Shown in pieces: positions 29,681-38,237 of a DNA stretch of 64,000 nt. The position numbers and the translations under genes are program-made. How positions within the stretch are numbered: the first letter of the stretch is position 1; every line of letters starts with the position of its first letter. The notes beneath the pieces are model-generated. The model was not told the origin of the DNA. It made no database searches and worked only from the letters and a program-made list of their open reading frames with translations. Source of the DNA: Anoxybacillus flavithermus. Lineage in GTDB: Bacteria > Bacillota > Bacilli > Bacillales > Anoxybacillaceae. The stretch is taken from NCBI RefSeq assembly GCF_002742685.1, contig NZ_PEDM01000001.1:62001-126000 (forward strand). Direction: 5' to 3'.

Positions 29681-29686
29681 CAACTT

Positions 29687-31741
29687 TTAATCTAATTTTT
29701 CACCGTTTAAAACACCTGATTGCTGTAAATGTTCGCGAAGTAGTGCATATGTTTCATCGCGCCAAAACGAACGCGAAGCGATGAGGCGCGCTGCATCTTG
29801 TCGTGCCACTTCTAAAATGCGATAGTCGTGAACGAGATCACCAAGGCGAAACTCGGGCATGCCGCTTTGTTTCGTGCCAAAAAAGTCGCCCGGCCCGCGC
29901 AGTTCTAAATCTTTTTCAGACAGCACAAAACCGTCGTTCGTTTCCGTCATAATGCGCATCCGCTCTTTTCCGGTTTCTGATTTTGGATCGGCGACTAAAA
30001 TGCAGTACGATTGCGCTTGTCCGCGCCCAACTCGTCCGCGCAACTGATGAAGTTGTGCTAAACCGAATCGGTCTGCATCATAAATGACCATGATCGTTGC
30101 GTTTGGGACGTTTACGCCAACTTCTACAACCGTTGTTGACACTAAAATATGAATATTATTGGCGCTAAATGCACGCATCACTTCTTCTTTTTCTTCTGAA
30201 GATAAACGACCGTGCATCAGTCCGACACGATATCGTCCTTTATAATAGTTCGTCAGCATCGCATGAACATCAATGGCGTTTTGAACATCAAGTTTTTCTG
30301 ATTCTTCAATAAGCGGGCAAATGACGTATGCTTGATGACCTGCATCCACTTGTTTTGCAATAAATTGAAATACGCGTTCAAGCATGTCGTGTTTAACCCA
30401 ATACGTTTCAATTTTTTTTCTTCCTTTTGGCATTTCATCAATGACAGACACGTCCATTTCTCCAAATGCCGTAATCGCAAGCGTGCGCGGAATGGGTGTC
30501 GCCGTCATAAATAATACATCAGGTGATTGGCCTTTTTCACGTAAAATACGGCGCTGTTCTACCCCAAAGCGATGTTGCTCGTCTGTGATGACAACGCCAA
30601 GTTTCGCAAAATTCACATCGTCTTGAATGAGGGCATGCGTGCCAACAACAACATGAATGTCTCCCGCTACCAATTGTTCAAGGAGCTGTTTCCGCCTTTT
30701 TCCTTTTACTGAACTCGTCAACAGCTCGACACGAATGCCCATCGGTTCAAGGAGCGCACGAAGCGATTCGGCGTGCTGTTCGGCTAAAATTTCGGTCGGC
30801 ACCATTAATGCCCCTTGATATCCTGAAACATATACTACATACAATACAATGGCCGCAACGACGGTTTTTCCTGACCCGACATCACCTTGTAATAACCGAT
30901 TCATTCGATATGGCGACTTTAAATCTTGAACAATTTCACGGACAACCCGCTGTTGTGCGTTCGTGAGCGGAAATGGAAGCGACTGAATAAACGTTTGAAG
31001 CCGTTCATCTGAAAAGCGATGTGCAATGCCCGGTGACTGTTCACGGCGATATTTTTTTAACGCTTGCATTTTTAATTGAAAAAGTAAAAACTCTTCATAA
31101 ACGAGACGGCGTCGTGCTTGTTTCAGCTGCTCGTGCGAAAGCGGCATATGAATGGCTCGTATCGCATCACGTTTTGATATGAGCCGATATGTTTCGAGCA
31201 GCTCGTTCGGCAACGGGTCGACAATCGCATGACTGTATTGTTGCAAAGCAAGCGCAATAAATCGACGCATGCCTTTCACTGTTAAATCACCACGCGTTGA
31301 ATAGACCGGTTCAATCTCCTTTTGTTGTTTCATTTCACCGATATGAAGCTGCTGTACGGTTATCGTTTGGCGATGCTTATCCCACTTCCCTGTAATCGTT
31401 ACCGTTTCATGTAAAGTCAGTTTCTTTTTCAAATAAGGTTGATTAAAACAAACGGCGGTCACTAAAAATCGGTCAACAAGTACACGAAACGTTAAGCGTG
31501 ACTTTTTGCGGCTATAATACGTCAGCACAGGCTCACTATACACTTTGCCAACGATCGTTATTTTTTCATCGTGCTTTGCTTCTTCTAACGCACATATGCG
31601 ATAATCTTCATAACGAAAAGGGAAATGATACAACAGTTGTTCAATTGTATCAATCCCCATCTCATGAAGCGCAGCCGCCGTTTCTTCTCCAATTCCTTTA
31701 ATCGCTGTGACTGTTTGTTGTAGTACGTCACTCACGTTCAT
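29687..31741 (-). CDS. recG: ATP-dependent DNA helicase RecG
   Basis: RecG regresses stalled forks and processes recombination intermediates. The 684-residue protein has the N-terminal wedge/OB-fold domain (KITIVGKVYSEPVLTYYSRK) and superfamily 2 motifs: GDVGSGKTVVAAI (I), VITDEQHRFGVEQR (II, DEQH), MTATPIPRTLA (III) and GRVGRGQAQSYCIL (VI). Its start overlaps the 3' end of sdaAA by 14 nt. It is the last gene before the fapR promoter. Confidence 0.98.
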   Translation of the reverse strand: MNVSDVLQQTVTAIKGIGEETAAALHEMGIDTIEQLLYHFPFRYEDYRICALEEAKHDEKITIVGKVYSEPVLTYYSRKKSRLTFRVLVDRFLVTAVCFNQPYLKKKLTLHETVTITGKWDKHRQTITVQQLHIGEMKQQKEIEPVYSTRGDLTVKGMRRFIALALQQYSHAIVDPLPNELLETYRLISKRDAIRAIHMPLSHEQLKQARRRLVYEEFLLFQLKMQALKKYRREQSPGIAHRFSDERLQTFIQSLPFPLTNAQQRVVREIVQDLKSPYRMNRLLQGDVGSGKTVVAAIVLYVVYVSGYQGALMVPTEILAEQHAESLRALLEPMGIRVELLTSSVKGKRRKQLLEQLVAGDIHVVVGTHALIQDDVNFAKLGVVITDEQHRFGVEQRRILREKGQSPDVLFMTATPIPRTLAITAFGEMDVSVIDEMPKGRKKIETYWVKHDMLERVFQFIAKQVDAGHQAYVICPLIEESEKLDVQNAIDVHAMLTNYYKGRYRVGLMHGRLSSEEKEEVMRAFSANNIHILVSTTVVEVGVNVPNATIMVIYDADRFGLAQLHQLRGRVGRGQAQSYCILVADPKSETGKERMRIMTETNDGFVLSEKDLELRGPGDFFGTKQSGMPEFRLGDLVHDYRILEVARQDAARLIASRSFWRDETYALLREHLQQSGVLNGEKLD

Positions 31742-32615
31742 TCTTCGGCTTGCCGAAAATGTCCGCTTCGAATTTGCGAGCGGTCGGCGTCGCCGCTAAC
31801 CCTCCTTGTGCTGTTTCTTTTAATGCTACTGGCATCGTCTGACCGATACGGAACATTGCTTCAATGACCTCATCGCACGGAATGCGACTTTGTATGCCAG
31901 CAAGCGCCATGTCGGCAGCGATCATCGCATTTGCTGCTCCGATTGCATTTCGTTTGACACACGGTACTTCCACTAACCCTGCAACGGGATCACAAACGAG
32001 CCCAAGCATATTTTTCAAAGCGATCGCCATCGCTTCTGCCGCTTGTCTTGGCGTACCACCAGCCATTTCGACAAGCGCTGCTGCTGCCATGCCTGCTGCC
32101 GAGCCAACTTCCGCTTGGCAACCTCCTGCCGCACCAGAAATGGAGGCGTTGTTTGCGACAACAAATCCGAACGCACCAGCTGTAAATAAAAACTCGATCA
32201 TTTGTTCGCGCGTCGGTTGCAGTTTTTCTTTTACTGCAAATAACGTCCCTGGAACGACACCAGCCGATCCTGCTGTTGGCGTTGCACAAATCATTCCCAT
32301 CGCTGCGTTTACTTCGTTCGTTGCCATCGCCTTACTGACCGCATCTAAAATCGTTTCCCCTGATAAAAATTGTCCACGCGCAATATATTGTTGCAAGCGT
32401 GTCGCATCGCCGCCTGTTAATCCAGAATGCGAACGAACGCCAGCTAATCCGCGTATGACAGCTTGTTCCATCACTTGTAAGTTTTTCTCCATTTGCGCAA
32501 TGATGTCCTCCCGACTGCGCTCAGTCACTTCCATTTCTTGACGAATCATCACTTCTGCAATTTTCATTTGTTCTCGTTCTGCTCGTTCGACGAGTTCCGC
32601 TACATTTCGAAACAT
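31728..32615 (-). CDS. sdaAA: L-serine dehydratase, iron-sulfur type, alpha subunit
   Basis: This subunit holds the catalytic [4Fe-4S] centre that deaminates serine to pyruvate. The 295-residue protein has the family blocks SHSGLTGGDATRLQQYI, NAAMGMICATPTAGSAGVVPG, GAAGGCQAEVGSAAGMAAAA and GLVCDPVAGLVEVPCVKRN, with the cysteines expected to bind the cluster. It lies 24 nt downstream of sdaAB and overlaps recG. Confidence 0.97.
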   Translation of the reverse strand: MFRNVAELVERAEREQMKIAEVMIRQEMEVTERSREDIIAQMEKNLQVMEQAVIRGLAGVRSHSGLTGGDATRLQQYIARGQFLSGETILDAVSKAMATNEVNAAMGMICATPTAGSAGVVPGTLFAVKEKLQPTREQMIEFLFTAGAFGFVVANNASISGAAGGCQAEVGSAAGMAAAALVEMAGGTPRQAAEAMAIALKNMLGLVCDPVAGLVEVPCVKRNAIGAANAMIAADMALAGIQSRIPCDEVIEAMFRIGQTMPVALKETAQGGLAATPTARKFEADIFGKPKNERE

Positions 32616-32639
32616 GGTGATCTCCCCTTTGCGCCGCTT

Positions 32640-33302
32640 TTACTCGACAATTTTTGTTACGTCAATAATATGTGGTAGCGCTTTTAATTGTTCGACAATC
32701 GCATCGTCAATATTTTGATCGACTTCAATTGTCATTAACGCTTGTTTTCCTTTTTCTTTCCGCGAGACTTCCATATGACCGATGTTGATCGCATATTTCG
32801 CTAACACGCTAGCTACTCCTGCAATGGCACCGTAACGGTCGTTATGCATAATTAAAAGGGCAGGGTGATGACCGGAAAGCCTTAGCTCGAAACCGTTTAA
32901 CTCAATGATTTCAATTTTTCCACCGCCAATTGAAATGCCGACAAGCTCGAGCTCCCCTTTTTCATCACCGAGACGAATTTTTGCTGTATTGGGGTGAGGC
33001 GGAATGGCTTCTTCTTCATGAAACGTGATGCGAATGCCTTCTTGCTTGGCGATGTGTAACGATGTTTTCATTCGCTCATCAAACGTATCAAAGTTTAACA
33101 AGCCGCCAACGATGGCAACATCTGTCCCGTGTCCTTTATACGTTTCAGCGAATGAACCGTAAAAGAAAATATCCGCCCATGCTGGTTTTCTCCCAAATAA
33201 ATTGCGCGCTACTTTGCCAATCCGTACCGCTCCTGCCGTATGTGAGCTTGACGGACCAATCATAATCGGACCGATAATGTCAAATACACTGCGATATTTC
33301 AT
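32640..33302 (-). CDS. sdaAB: L-serine dehydratase, iron-sulfur type, beta subunit
   Basis: The beta subunit of the two-part Firmicute serine dehydratase. The 220-residue protein begins YRSVFDIIGPIMIGPSSSHT, the family substrate-domain signature, continues with FYGSFAETYKGHGTDVAI, and ends in an ACT domain (ALLIMHNDRYGAIAGVASVL, GHMEVSRKEKGKQALMTIEV) that may sense serine. It starts shortly after the yloV terminator. Confidence 0.97.
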   Translation of the reverse strand: MKYRSVFDIIGPIMIGPSSSHTAGAVRIGKVARNLFGRKPAWADIFFYGSFAETYKGHGTDVAIVGGLLNFDTFDERMKTSLHIAKQEGIRITFHEEEAIPPHPNTAKIRLGDEKGELELVGISIGGGKIEIIELNGFELRLSGHHPALLIMHNDRYGAIAGVASVLAKYAINIGHMEVSRKEKGKQALMTIEVDQNIDDAIVEQLKALPHIIDVTKIVE

Positions 33303-33330
33303 TTGTTTCTCCCCTTTGTCATCTTCATGA

Positions 33331-33357
33331 AAAAGAAGGGGAACACTCCCCTTCTTT
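33331..33357 (-). terminator. Intrinsic terminator after yloV
   Basis: AAAGAAGGGGA with its complement TCCCCTTCTTT (11-bp stem, 4-nt loop) ending in TTTTTC on the minus strand. The U-tract is partly within the stem. It separates yloU-yloV from sdaAB. Confidence 0.8.
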
Positions 33358-33385
33358 CATCGTATGTGAATGATAGCGATCTGCT

Positions 33386-35044
33386 TTATTCAATAGCAAA
33401 AATAAATGGATATAGCGGTTGGTCGCCATGATGCGTTTCAACTTCGACGTGCGGGAACTGTTGTTCAACAAACTGAAGGACGTGTGACATTTGTTCTTCG
33501 GTCGCATCTTCACCAGCGAGAATCGTTACAATTTCATCTTCCTCGCCAATCATATGCGTAAGTAACGTCTCGATCACATGAGTAAGCTCTTTATGAGATA
33601 CGACAATTTTTCCATCGGCAATTCCCATATAATCGTCTTTTTCAATTTCGACACCATCAATATTTGTATCGCGTACAGCAAACGTTACTTGTCCTGTTTT
33701 CACGCGAGCAAGCGCGTCGGTCATTGCTTTCTCGTTTTCTTCTTTTGTGGCAGAAGGATTAAATGAAAGCAACGCTGTCATTCCTTGTGGGACGGTTTTT
33801 GATGGAATGACAACTACATCGCATGATGCGACAGAAGCGGCTTGTTGAGCTGCTAAAATAATGTTTTTATTATTTGGTAAAACAAATACCGTTTGGGCAT
33901 TTACTTCTTCAATTGCTTTTACGATGTCTTCTGTACTCGGATTCATCGTCTGCCCACCTTCAATGACCGCATGGGCACCGATGCTTTTAAGTAATTCAGC
34001 AATACCATTCCCCATCGCTACCGCAACGATGCCGTATGGCATGCGCTCTTTCTTTTTCGGCGGCTGCACATCTTGGTGAACGATATTCGCATGCTGTTCG
34101 CGCATATTTTCAATTTTAATGTTAATTAAACTTCCGTAACGTTGTGCATAGGTGAGCACTTCACCTGGTTGTTCCGCATGAATGTGCACTTTTACTAATT
34201 CGTCATCTGCAATCACGAGAAGCGAATCGCCGAAGCGGCTTAAATCTTGGCGGAACGTTTCTTCTTGAAACGGATGTTTCGCCACTTTATCTTGCTCGAA
34301 TTTCACCATAAATTCTGTACAATATCCAAACTCAATGTCATCTGCGCTCAAATGGCTTTGCACGTTACGGTGATGTTCGGTGCGGACGAGTTGTTCCATC
34401 GACAACGTTTCTGATTCCGCAATCGTTTCTCCTTTTAATGCCGCTAAAAAACCTTCGTATACGAAAACGAGACCTTGTCCGCCGCTGTCAACGACGCCTA
34501 CTTCTTTTAATACAGGAAGTAAATCTGGCGTGCGCTTTAGCGACGCTTTTGCTTCTTTTAATACTTCTGTCATCAAAACGACGATGTCCACTTCTTTTTT
34601 CGCCACAGCCACTGCCCGCTTCGCTGCATCTTTTGCAACCGTTAAAATCGTGCCTTCAACCGGCTTCATGACCGCTTTATATGCTGTTTGCACACCCGCT
34701 TCCAGCGCTGCCGCAAACTCTTTGCTATTGATTTCACTTTTTTGTTCAACCGCTTTCGCAAATCCGCGGAATAACTGTGATAAAATAACGCCCGAGTTTC
34801 CACGCGCCCCCATTAATAACCCTTTCGCTAACGCGCTTGCCACTTTTCCAATATGGTCGGATACGTGATTTTTTACCTCTTTTGCACCGGACGTCATCGA
34901 TAAATTCATGTTCGTTCCTGTATCCCCATCCGGAACGGGAAAGACGTTTAATGCATCTACTGTTTTTGCATTGTTCGCTAAATGTGTCGCGCCTTGCAAC
35001 ACCATTTGTGCAAAGCGTTTCCCATCTAATGTTGTCATTGTCAC
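33386..35044 (-). CDS. yloV: DAK-domain fatty-acid-kinase-type protein YloV (FakA-like)
   Basis: The 552-residue protein has the dihydroxyacetone-kinase-like ATP-binding domain (VFPVPDGDTGTNMNLSMTSG at about 32-51, LLMGARGNSGVILSQLFRGF, GVVDSGGQGLVFVYEGF), a middle domain and a C-terminal DegV/EDD-like region. Homologues (FakA) phosphorylate fatty acids bound to FakB for membrane lipid synthesis. The start chosen is GTG 35044, 9 nt after GAGGAGG; an ATG two codons on is 15 nt away and less likely. It is paired with yloU. Confidence 0.95.
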   Translation of the reverse strand: MTMTTLDGKRFAQMVLQGATHLANNAKTVDALNVFPVPDGDTGTNMNLSMTSGAKEVKNHVSDHIGKVASALAKGLLMGARGNSGVILSQLFRGFAKAVEQKSEINSKEFAAALEAGVQTAYKAVMKPVEGTILTVAKDAAKRAVAVAKKEVDIVVLMTEVLKEAKASLKRTPDLLPVLKEVGVVDSGGQGLVFVYEGFLAALKGETIAESETLSMEQLVRTEHHRNVQSHLSADDIEFGYCTEFMVKFEQDKVAKHPFQEETFRQDLSRFGDSLLVIADDELVKVHIHAEQPGEVLTYAQRYGSLINIKIENMREQHANIVHQDVQPPKKKERMPYGIVAVAMGNGIAELLKSIGAHAVIEGGQTMNPSTEDIVKAIEEVNAQTVFVLPNNKNIILAAQQAASVASCDVVVIPSKTVPQGMTALLSFNPSATKEENEKAMTDALARVKTGQVTFAVRDTNIDGVEIEKDDYMGIADGKIVVSHKELTHVIETLLTHMIGEEDEIVTILAGEDATEEQMSHVLQFVEQQFPHVEVETHHGDQPLYPFIFAIE

Positions 35045-35061
35045 AGACTAGTTCCTCCTCA

Positions 35062-35424
35062 CTACGGATTCGTGACACGAACCCCTTGAACATAGATGTT
35101 AATAGAATGAACAGATAAACCTAACGTTTGATCTAACGTATACTTCACTTTCGTTTGTACGTTATGTGCAACTTCAGAAATTTTCGTGCCGTAGCTAACG
35201 ATGACGTATAAATCGATGTGTACCTCGTCGTTTTCTTGACGAACAACAATACCTTTTGCGAAATTTTCACGACGTAAAATTTCAGCAATTCCATCTTTCA
35301 ATTGATTTTTTGATGCCATCCCGACAATGCCGTAGCAATCGACCGCCGCTCCTCCAGCAATTGCTGCAATGACATCGTTACTAATTTCAACACGACCGTA
35401 TTTCGTTTGTAATTCAATGGACAT
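35062..35424 (-). CDS. yloU: Asp23/Gls24 family envelope-stress protein YloU
   Basis: The 120-residue protein matches the Asp23/Gls24 family, including the AAVDCYGIVGMASKNQLKDG block and the acidic beta segment VIVSYGTKISEVAHNVQTKV. Family members are membrane-tethered or cytoplasmic stress-related proteins, often next to a FakA-like gene as here, with no established activity. It is the first gene of a two-gene unit with yloV, reading away from rpmB. Confidence 0.95.
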   Translation of the reverse strand: MSIELQTKYGRVEISNDVIAAIAGGAAVDCYGIVGMASKNQLKDGIAEILRRENFAKGIVVRQENDEVHIDLYVIVSYGTKISEVAHNVQTKVKYTLDQTLGLSVHSINIYVQGVRVTNP

Positions 35425-35529
35425 CGCTCAAGTCCCCTTTCTTGTTAGGTAGCTAACGCCATTGTACTATACTCGGCTTATTTTTAAAAGTTCCTACCCA
35501 TAGTATATTTACCCGAAATAGAAAACAGA

Positions 35530-35596
35530 TGTCAAGGTTATTTTCTTGAAAGAGTATGTCGGAAGTATTGCAATCCGTTTTTATGTATGATAAATT
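35530..35596. promoter_or_regulatory. Divergent promoter region of yloU and rpmB
   Basis: In the 220-nt gap, rpmB on the plus strand has TTGCAA (35568-35573), 17 nt, TAAATT (35591-35596). On the minus strand toward yloU there is a perfect TTGACA (35530-35535), but I see no well-spaced -10 at 17 nt; TATACT is about 22 nt away. The rpmB call is moderate and the yloU call weak. Confidence 0.5.
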
Positions 35597-35644
35597 ATAG
35601 TAGTGTTTTGAGCACGTAGTTTGGCAAGTGAGGAGGGAAACAAA

Positions 35645-35830
35645 ATGGCAAAATGCTTTGTGACTGGTAAGAAAAAATCATTCGGAAACGCTCGTTCTCA
35701 CGCAATGAATGCGAGCCGCCGTACATGGAAAGCAAACCTTCAAAAAGTTCGCATTTTAGTTGACGGAAAACCAAAGCGCGTTTGGGTTTCTGCTCGCGCA
35801 TTAAAATCCGGAAAAGTAGAACGTGTGTAA
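35645..35830 (+). CDS. rpmB: 50S ribosomal protein L28
   Basis: L28 is a small 50S protein. The start is ATG 35645 ([10 protein letters not shown]) after GAGGAGGG, not the upstream in-frame codon; 61 residues. The core [18 protein letters not shown] and end [13 protein letters not shown] are diagnostic. It has only one cysteine, so it is the zinc-free type of L28. It is a lone plus-strand gene flanked by minus-strand genes, as in B. subtilis. Confidence 0.99.
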   Translation: MAKCFVTGKKKSFGNARSHAMNASRRTWKANLQKVRILVDGKPKRVWVSARALKSGKVERV

Positions 35831-35833
35831 TAG

Positions 35834-35866
35834 AAAAAAGCACCAATCATTTGGTGCTTTTTATCC
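35834..35866. terminator. Bidirectional terminator shared by rpmB and spoVM
   Basis: AAAAAGCACCAA, loop TCAT, TTGGTGCTTTTT. Read on the plus strand it ends rpmB; read on the minus strand it ends spoVM with TTTTTT. The spoVM stop codon (35861-35863) lies within the rpmB side of the structure. Confidence 0.9.
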
Positions 35867-35941
35867 TTTTTTGAACGAGTTTAACATCGCTCGCACAATT
35901 CCACCCAAAAACTTCGGCAACTTAATCGTATAAAATTTCAC
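35861..35941 (-). CDS. spoVM: Stage V sporulation protein SpoVM (26 residues)
   Basis: SpoVM is an amphipathic helix that marks the forespore surface by sensing positive membrane curvature and anchors the coat ATPase SpoIVA. The frame GTG (35941) to TAA (35861) encodes MKFYTIKLPKFLGGIVRAML followed by NSFKKG: 26 residues, the exact family length, keeping Pro9, which matters for curvature sensing. GGGAGGG lies 7 nt before the GTG. Its position between thiN and rpmB is the B. subtilis one. Mother-cell (SigE) expression is known for the family; I could not define the promoter. Confidence 0.97.
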   Translation of the reverse strand: MKFYTIKLPKFLGGIVRAMLNSFKKG

Positions 35942-36014
35942 TATGATTCCCTCCCCTACTGTGCACACTCTTCTCCTATTATATTCATCTCCGCACAAAT
36001 CGTACCTCGAAGCG

Positions 36015-36653
36015 TTATTTTTCATCCTTGCTTCTTATCATCATTAATATGCCTTCAGTGAATGAAAAAGTACCAAAATGATGGATGAGTTCATTACTTA
36101 CGCATAATGTTGATCCAAGCGGTATATCTTGTGCATCAAGCGGATATTTAAATCCACGAAGCGTTAAAGCACGCACCGGGGTCATAGGAATAAATGAAAT
36201 GTATCGGTATTCATCTTTTTTTTCAACGACATGTTTTCCACTTCGATAAAGCGTAACGACGTTTTGACGATCAATTAATTCAATTTGTCCATCTTTTCCT
36301 TTAAACAAAAGCTGAACGTTGCCGAATAAATGATCAAGTCGTCCCCCTGTTCCTCCGAACACGCGAATGTTTGTCGCTTGTTGTGCAAGTGCCCAATCAA
36401 GCGCAATGTCTGTATCCGTTTGATCTTTTTCCGATGGCCATATGTCGATGTGAGGTAATCTGTTTTTCAATTGTTGTAACTCTAGTTCATCAATCGAGTC
36501 AAAATCGCCAAATGCCCGATTTGGCATGATTCCCGCATCAAGCAGCGCTAAAACACCGCGATCTACTCCTACCCAACATACATTTTCCCCGTCATATGCT
36601 TGTAAATGAGGTAAGAAGCTTGGCGGACCACCTGCTACAAGATGAATAATCAA
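36015..36653 (-). CDS. thiN: Thiamine pyrophosphokinase
   Basis: ThiN converts thiamine to thiamine diphosphate. The open frame runs much further up, into rpe, but the family start (about MTINIVAGGP in B. subtilis) aligns with TTG at 36653 (residues LIIHLVAGGPPS), placed 6 nt after GGAGGTG; this gives 212 residues. Motifs: VGVDRGVLALLDAGIMP, FGDFDSID (metal and substrate binding), SEKDQTDTDIALDWAL and VFGGTGGRLDHLFGNVQLL. It is the last gene of the prpC-prkC-rsgA-rpe-thiN run. Confidence 0.95.
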   Translation of the reverse strand: MIIHLVAGGPPSFLPHLQAYDGENVCWVGVDRGVLALLDAGIMPNRAFGDFDSIDELELQQLKNRLPHIDIWPSEKDQTDTDIALDWALAQQATNIRVFGGTGGRLDHLFGNVQLLFKGKDGQIELIDRQNVVTLYRSGKHVVEKKDEYRYISFIPMTPVRALTLRGFKYPLDAQDIPLGSTLCVSNELIHHFGTFSFTEGILMMIRSKDEK

Positions 36654-36684
36654 TATGTTCACCTCCCTAAGAAAGAAGGATGTG

Positions 36685-37341
36685 TCAAGATGACACACCC
36701 TCACGAATGGTGCGAATCGCTTTGGCACGATCTTTTTGATTATAGATGGCTGATCCCGCAACGAGAACGTTTGCCCCAGCTTCGACACAAAGTTTTGCTG
36801 TTTCAGCTTGAATGCCGCCATCTACTTCAATTTCAACAGAAATCCCGCGTTCTCGAACGAGTGTTGAAAACGCATGAATTTTTGGGAGTACTGCTGGAAT
36901 AAACGATTGCCCACCAAAACCTGGGTTGACCGTCATAAATAAAACAAGGTCGAGGTCTTCAATCAAATGCTCAATCATCGAAATCGGTGTATGCGGATTT
37001 AACGCGACTCCTGCTTTCACACCATGTTCTTTAATGAGATGGATCGTGCGATGTAAATGCGGACACGCTTCAACGTGTACCGTTAAATAGTCTGCTCCTG
37101 CTTTCGCAAATGTCGGGATATAACGATCGGGTTGTTCAATCATTAAATGAACGTCAAGCGGGAGTGTCGTCACCGGACGAATCGCTTCCACGATTAGTGG
37201 ACCGATGGTAATGTTCGGAACGAAATGACCGTCCATGACATCAACATGAATATAATCCGCTCCCCCGCGTTCTACGTCTACAATTTCTTCGCCAAGTTTG
37301 GCGAAATTCGCAGATAAAATCGATGGCGCAATTTTAATCAT
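36685..37341 (-). CDS. rpe: Ribulose-phosphate 3-epimerase
   Basis: Rpe interconverts ribulose-5-phosphate and xylulose-5-phosphate in the pentose phosphate pathway. It is a TIM-barrel protein with metal-binding and catalytic blocks APSILSANFAKLGEE, YIHVDVMDGHFVPNITIGP, HLMIEQPDRYI, MTVNPGFGGQSFIP and EVDGGIQAETAK. ATG 37341 (2 nt after the rsgA stop, with GAGGT 7 nt before) gives 218 residues; the apparent upstream TTG lies inside the rsgA stop region. Confidence 0.98.
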   Translation of the reverse strand: MIKIAPSILSANFAKLGEEIVDVERGGADYIHVDVMDGHFVPNITIGPLIVEAIRPVTTLPLDVHLMIEQPDRYIPTFAKAGADYLTVHVEACPHLHRTIHLIKEHGVKAGVALNPHTPISMIEHLIEDLDLVLFMTVNPGFGGQSFIPAVLPKIHAFSTLVRERGISVEIEVDGGIQAETAKLCVEAGANVLVAGSAIYNQKDRAKAIRTIREGVSS

Positions 37342-37343
37342 GT

Positions 37344-38225
37344 TCAATACCTCGGCTTTCGTTCTTTTATTTCCTCGATAAAGTTCACGTAATGTTCATA
37401 ACGGTAAGAAGGAATGTCTCCCGATGCGAACGCCTCTTTCACCGCGCATTTCGGCTCCGCTGTATGCGTACAACCGCGGAATTTACAACCGCCGCTTCTA
37501 GCAACAAACTCAGGAAAACAAAGTGGCAATTGTTCGAGTTCGATTTCATCAAATTCTAGCGCACTAAAGCCCGGCGTATCTGCGACGAAACCGCCTCCGA
37601 TTTCAATTAATTCAACATGTCTTGTCGTATGTTTTCCTCGTCCAAGATGGTGGGAAATATCGCCCGTTTTTAACTGTAAGTCCGGACGTAACGCATTTAA
37701 TAAAGACGACTTTCCGACACCTGACTGCCCTGCAAAGACGGATACGTTTCCTTCAAAGTAAGGGAGTAATGATTCAACCCCTGCCCGCGTTTTCGTCGAC
37801 ACTTCTAACACATCATATCCGATTTGACGATAATCGCGAATATATTGTTCGATGCGTGGCTTCGTTTCATCGTCGACTAAATCCATTTTACTCACAACAA
37901 TAATTGGGCGAATGTGCTTTGCTTCAATTAAGACGAGAAATCGATCGAGCAATGCTGGGTTAAAATCTGGCTCTACCGCTGAAAACACTAAAATCGCTTG
38001 GTCGATATTTGCAATCGGCGGTCGAACAAGTTCATTTTTCCGCTCAAATACGTCTAATATATACCCTTCTCGTTCATTTTCCGCTTGAAAGGAAACGTAG
38101 TCGCCGACAAGCGGCGTCACTTTCCGCTTGCGAAACACCCCGCGACCACGACATTGATACACTCGACCTTCGCTTAACACGTAATAAAAACCGCTTAACG
38201 CTTTAATAATTTTTCCTTCCGCCAT
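37344..38225 (-). CDS. rsgA: Small ribosomal subunit biogenesis GTPase RsgA (YloQ)
   Basis: RsgA is a circularly permuted GTPase that checks late 30S assembly. The 293-residue protein has an N-terminal OB-fold (GFYYVLSEGRVYQCRGRG), G4 before G1 (VSKMDLVDDE, then FAGQSGVGKSSLLNAL), switch region GRGKHTTRHVELI, G3 DTPGFSALEF and a zinc knuckle (CKFRGCTHTAEPKC). It lies 12 nt after prkC, conserved with prpC-prkC in Bacillus. Confidence 0.98.
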   Translation of the reverse strand: MAEGKIIKALSGFYYVLSEGRVYQCRGRGVFRKRKVTPLVGDYVSFQAENEREGYILDVFERKNELVRPPIANIDQAILVFSAVEPDFNPALLDRFLVLIEAKHIRPIIVVSKMDLVDDETKPRIEQYIRDYRQIGYDVLEVSTKTRAGVESLLPYFEGNVSVFAGQSGVGKSSLLNALRPDLQLKTGDISHHLGRGKHTTRHVELIEIGGGFVADTPGFSALEFDEIELEQLPLCFPEFVARSGGCKFRGCTHTAEPKCAVKEAFASGDIPSYRYEHYVNFIEEIKERKPRY

Positions 38226-38237
38226 GCCTTCCCTCCT

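Noticed and set aside
29612-29683. N-terminal extension of FapR upstream of 29611
   Set aside because: It would translate through the promoter and FapR operator; the family N-terminus starts at 29611.
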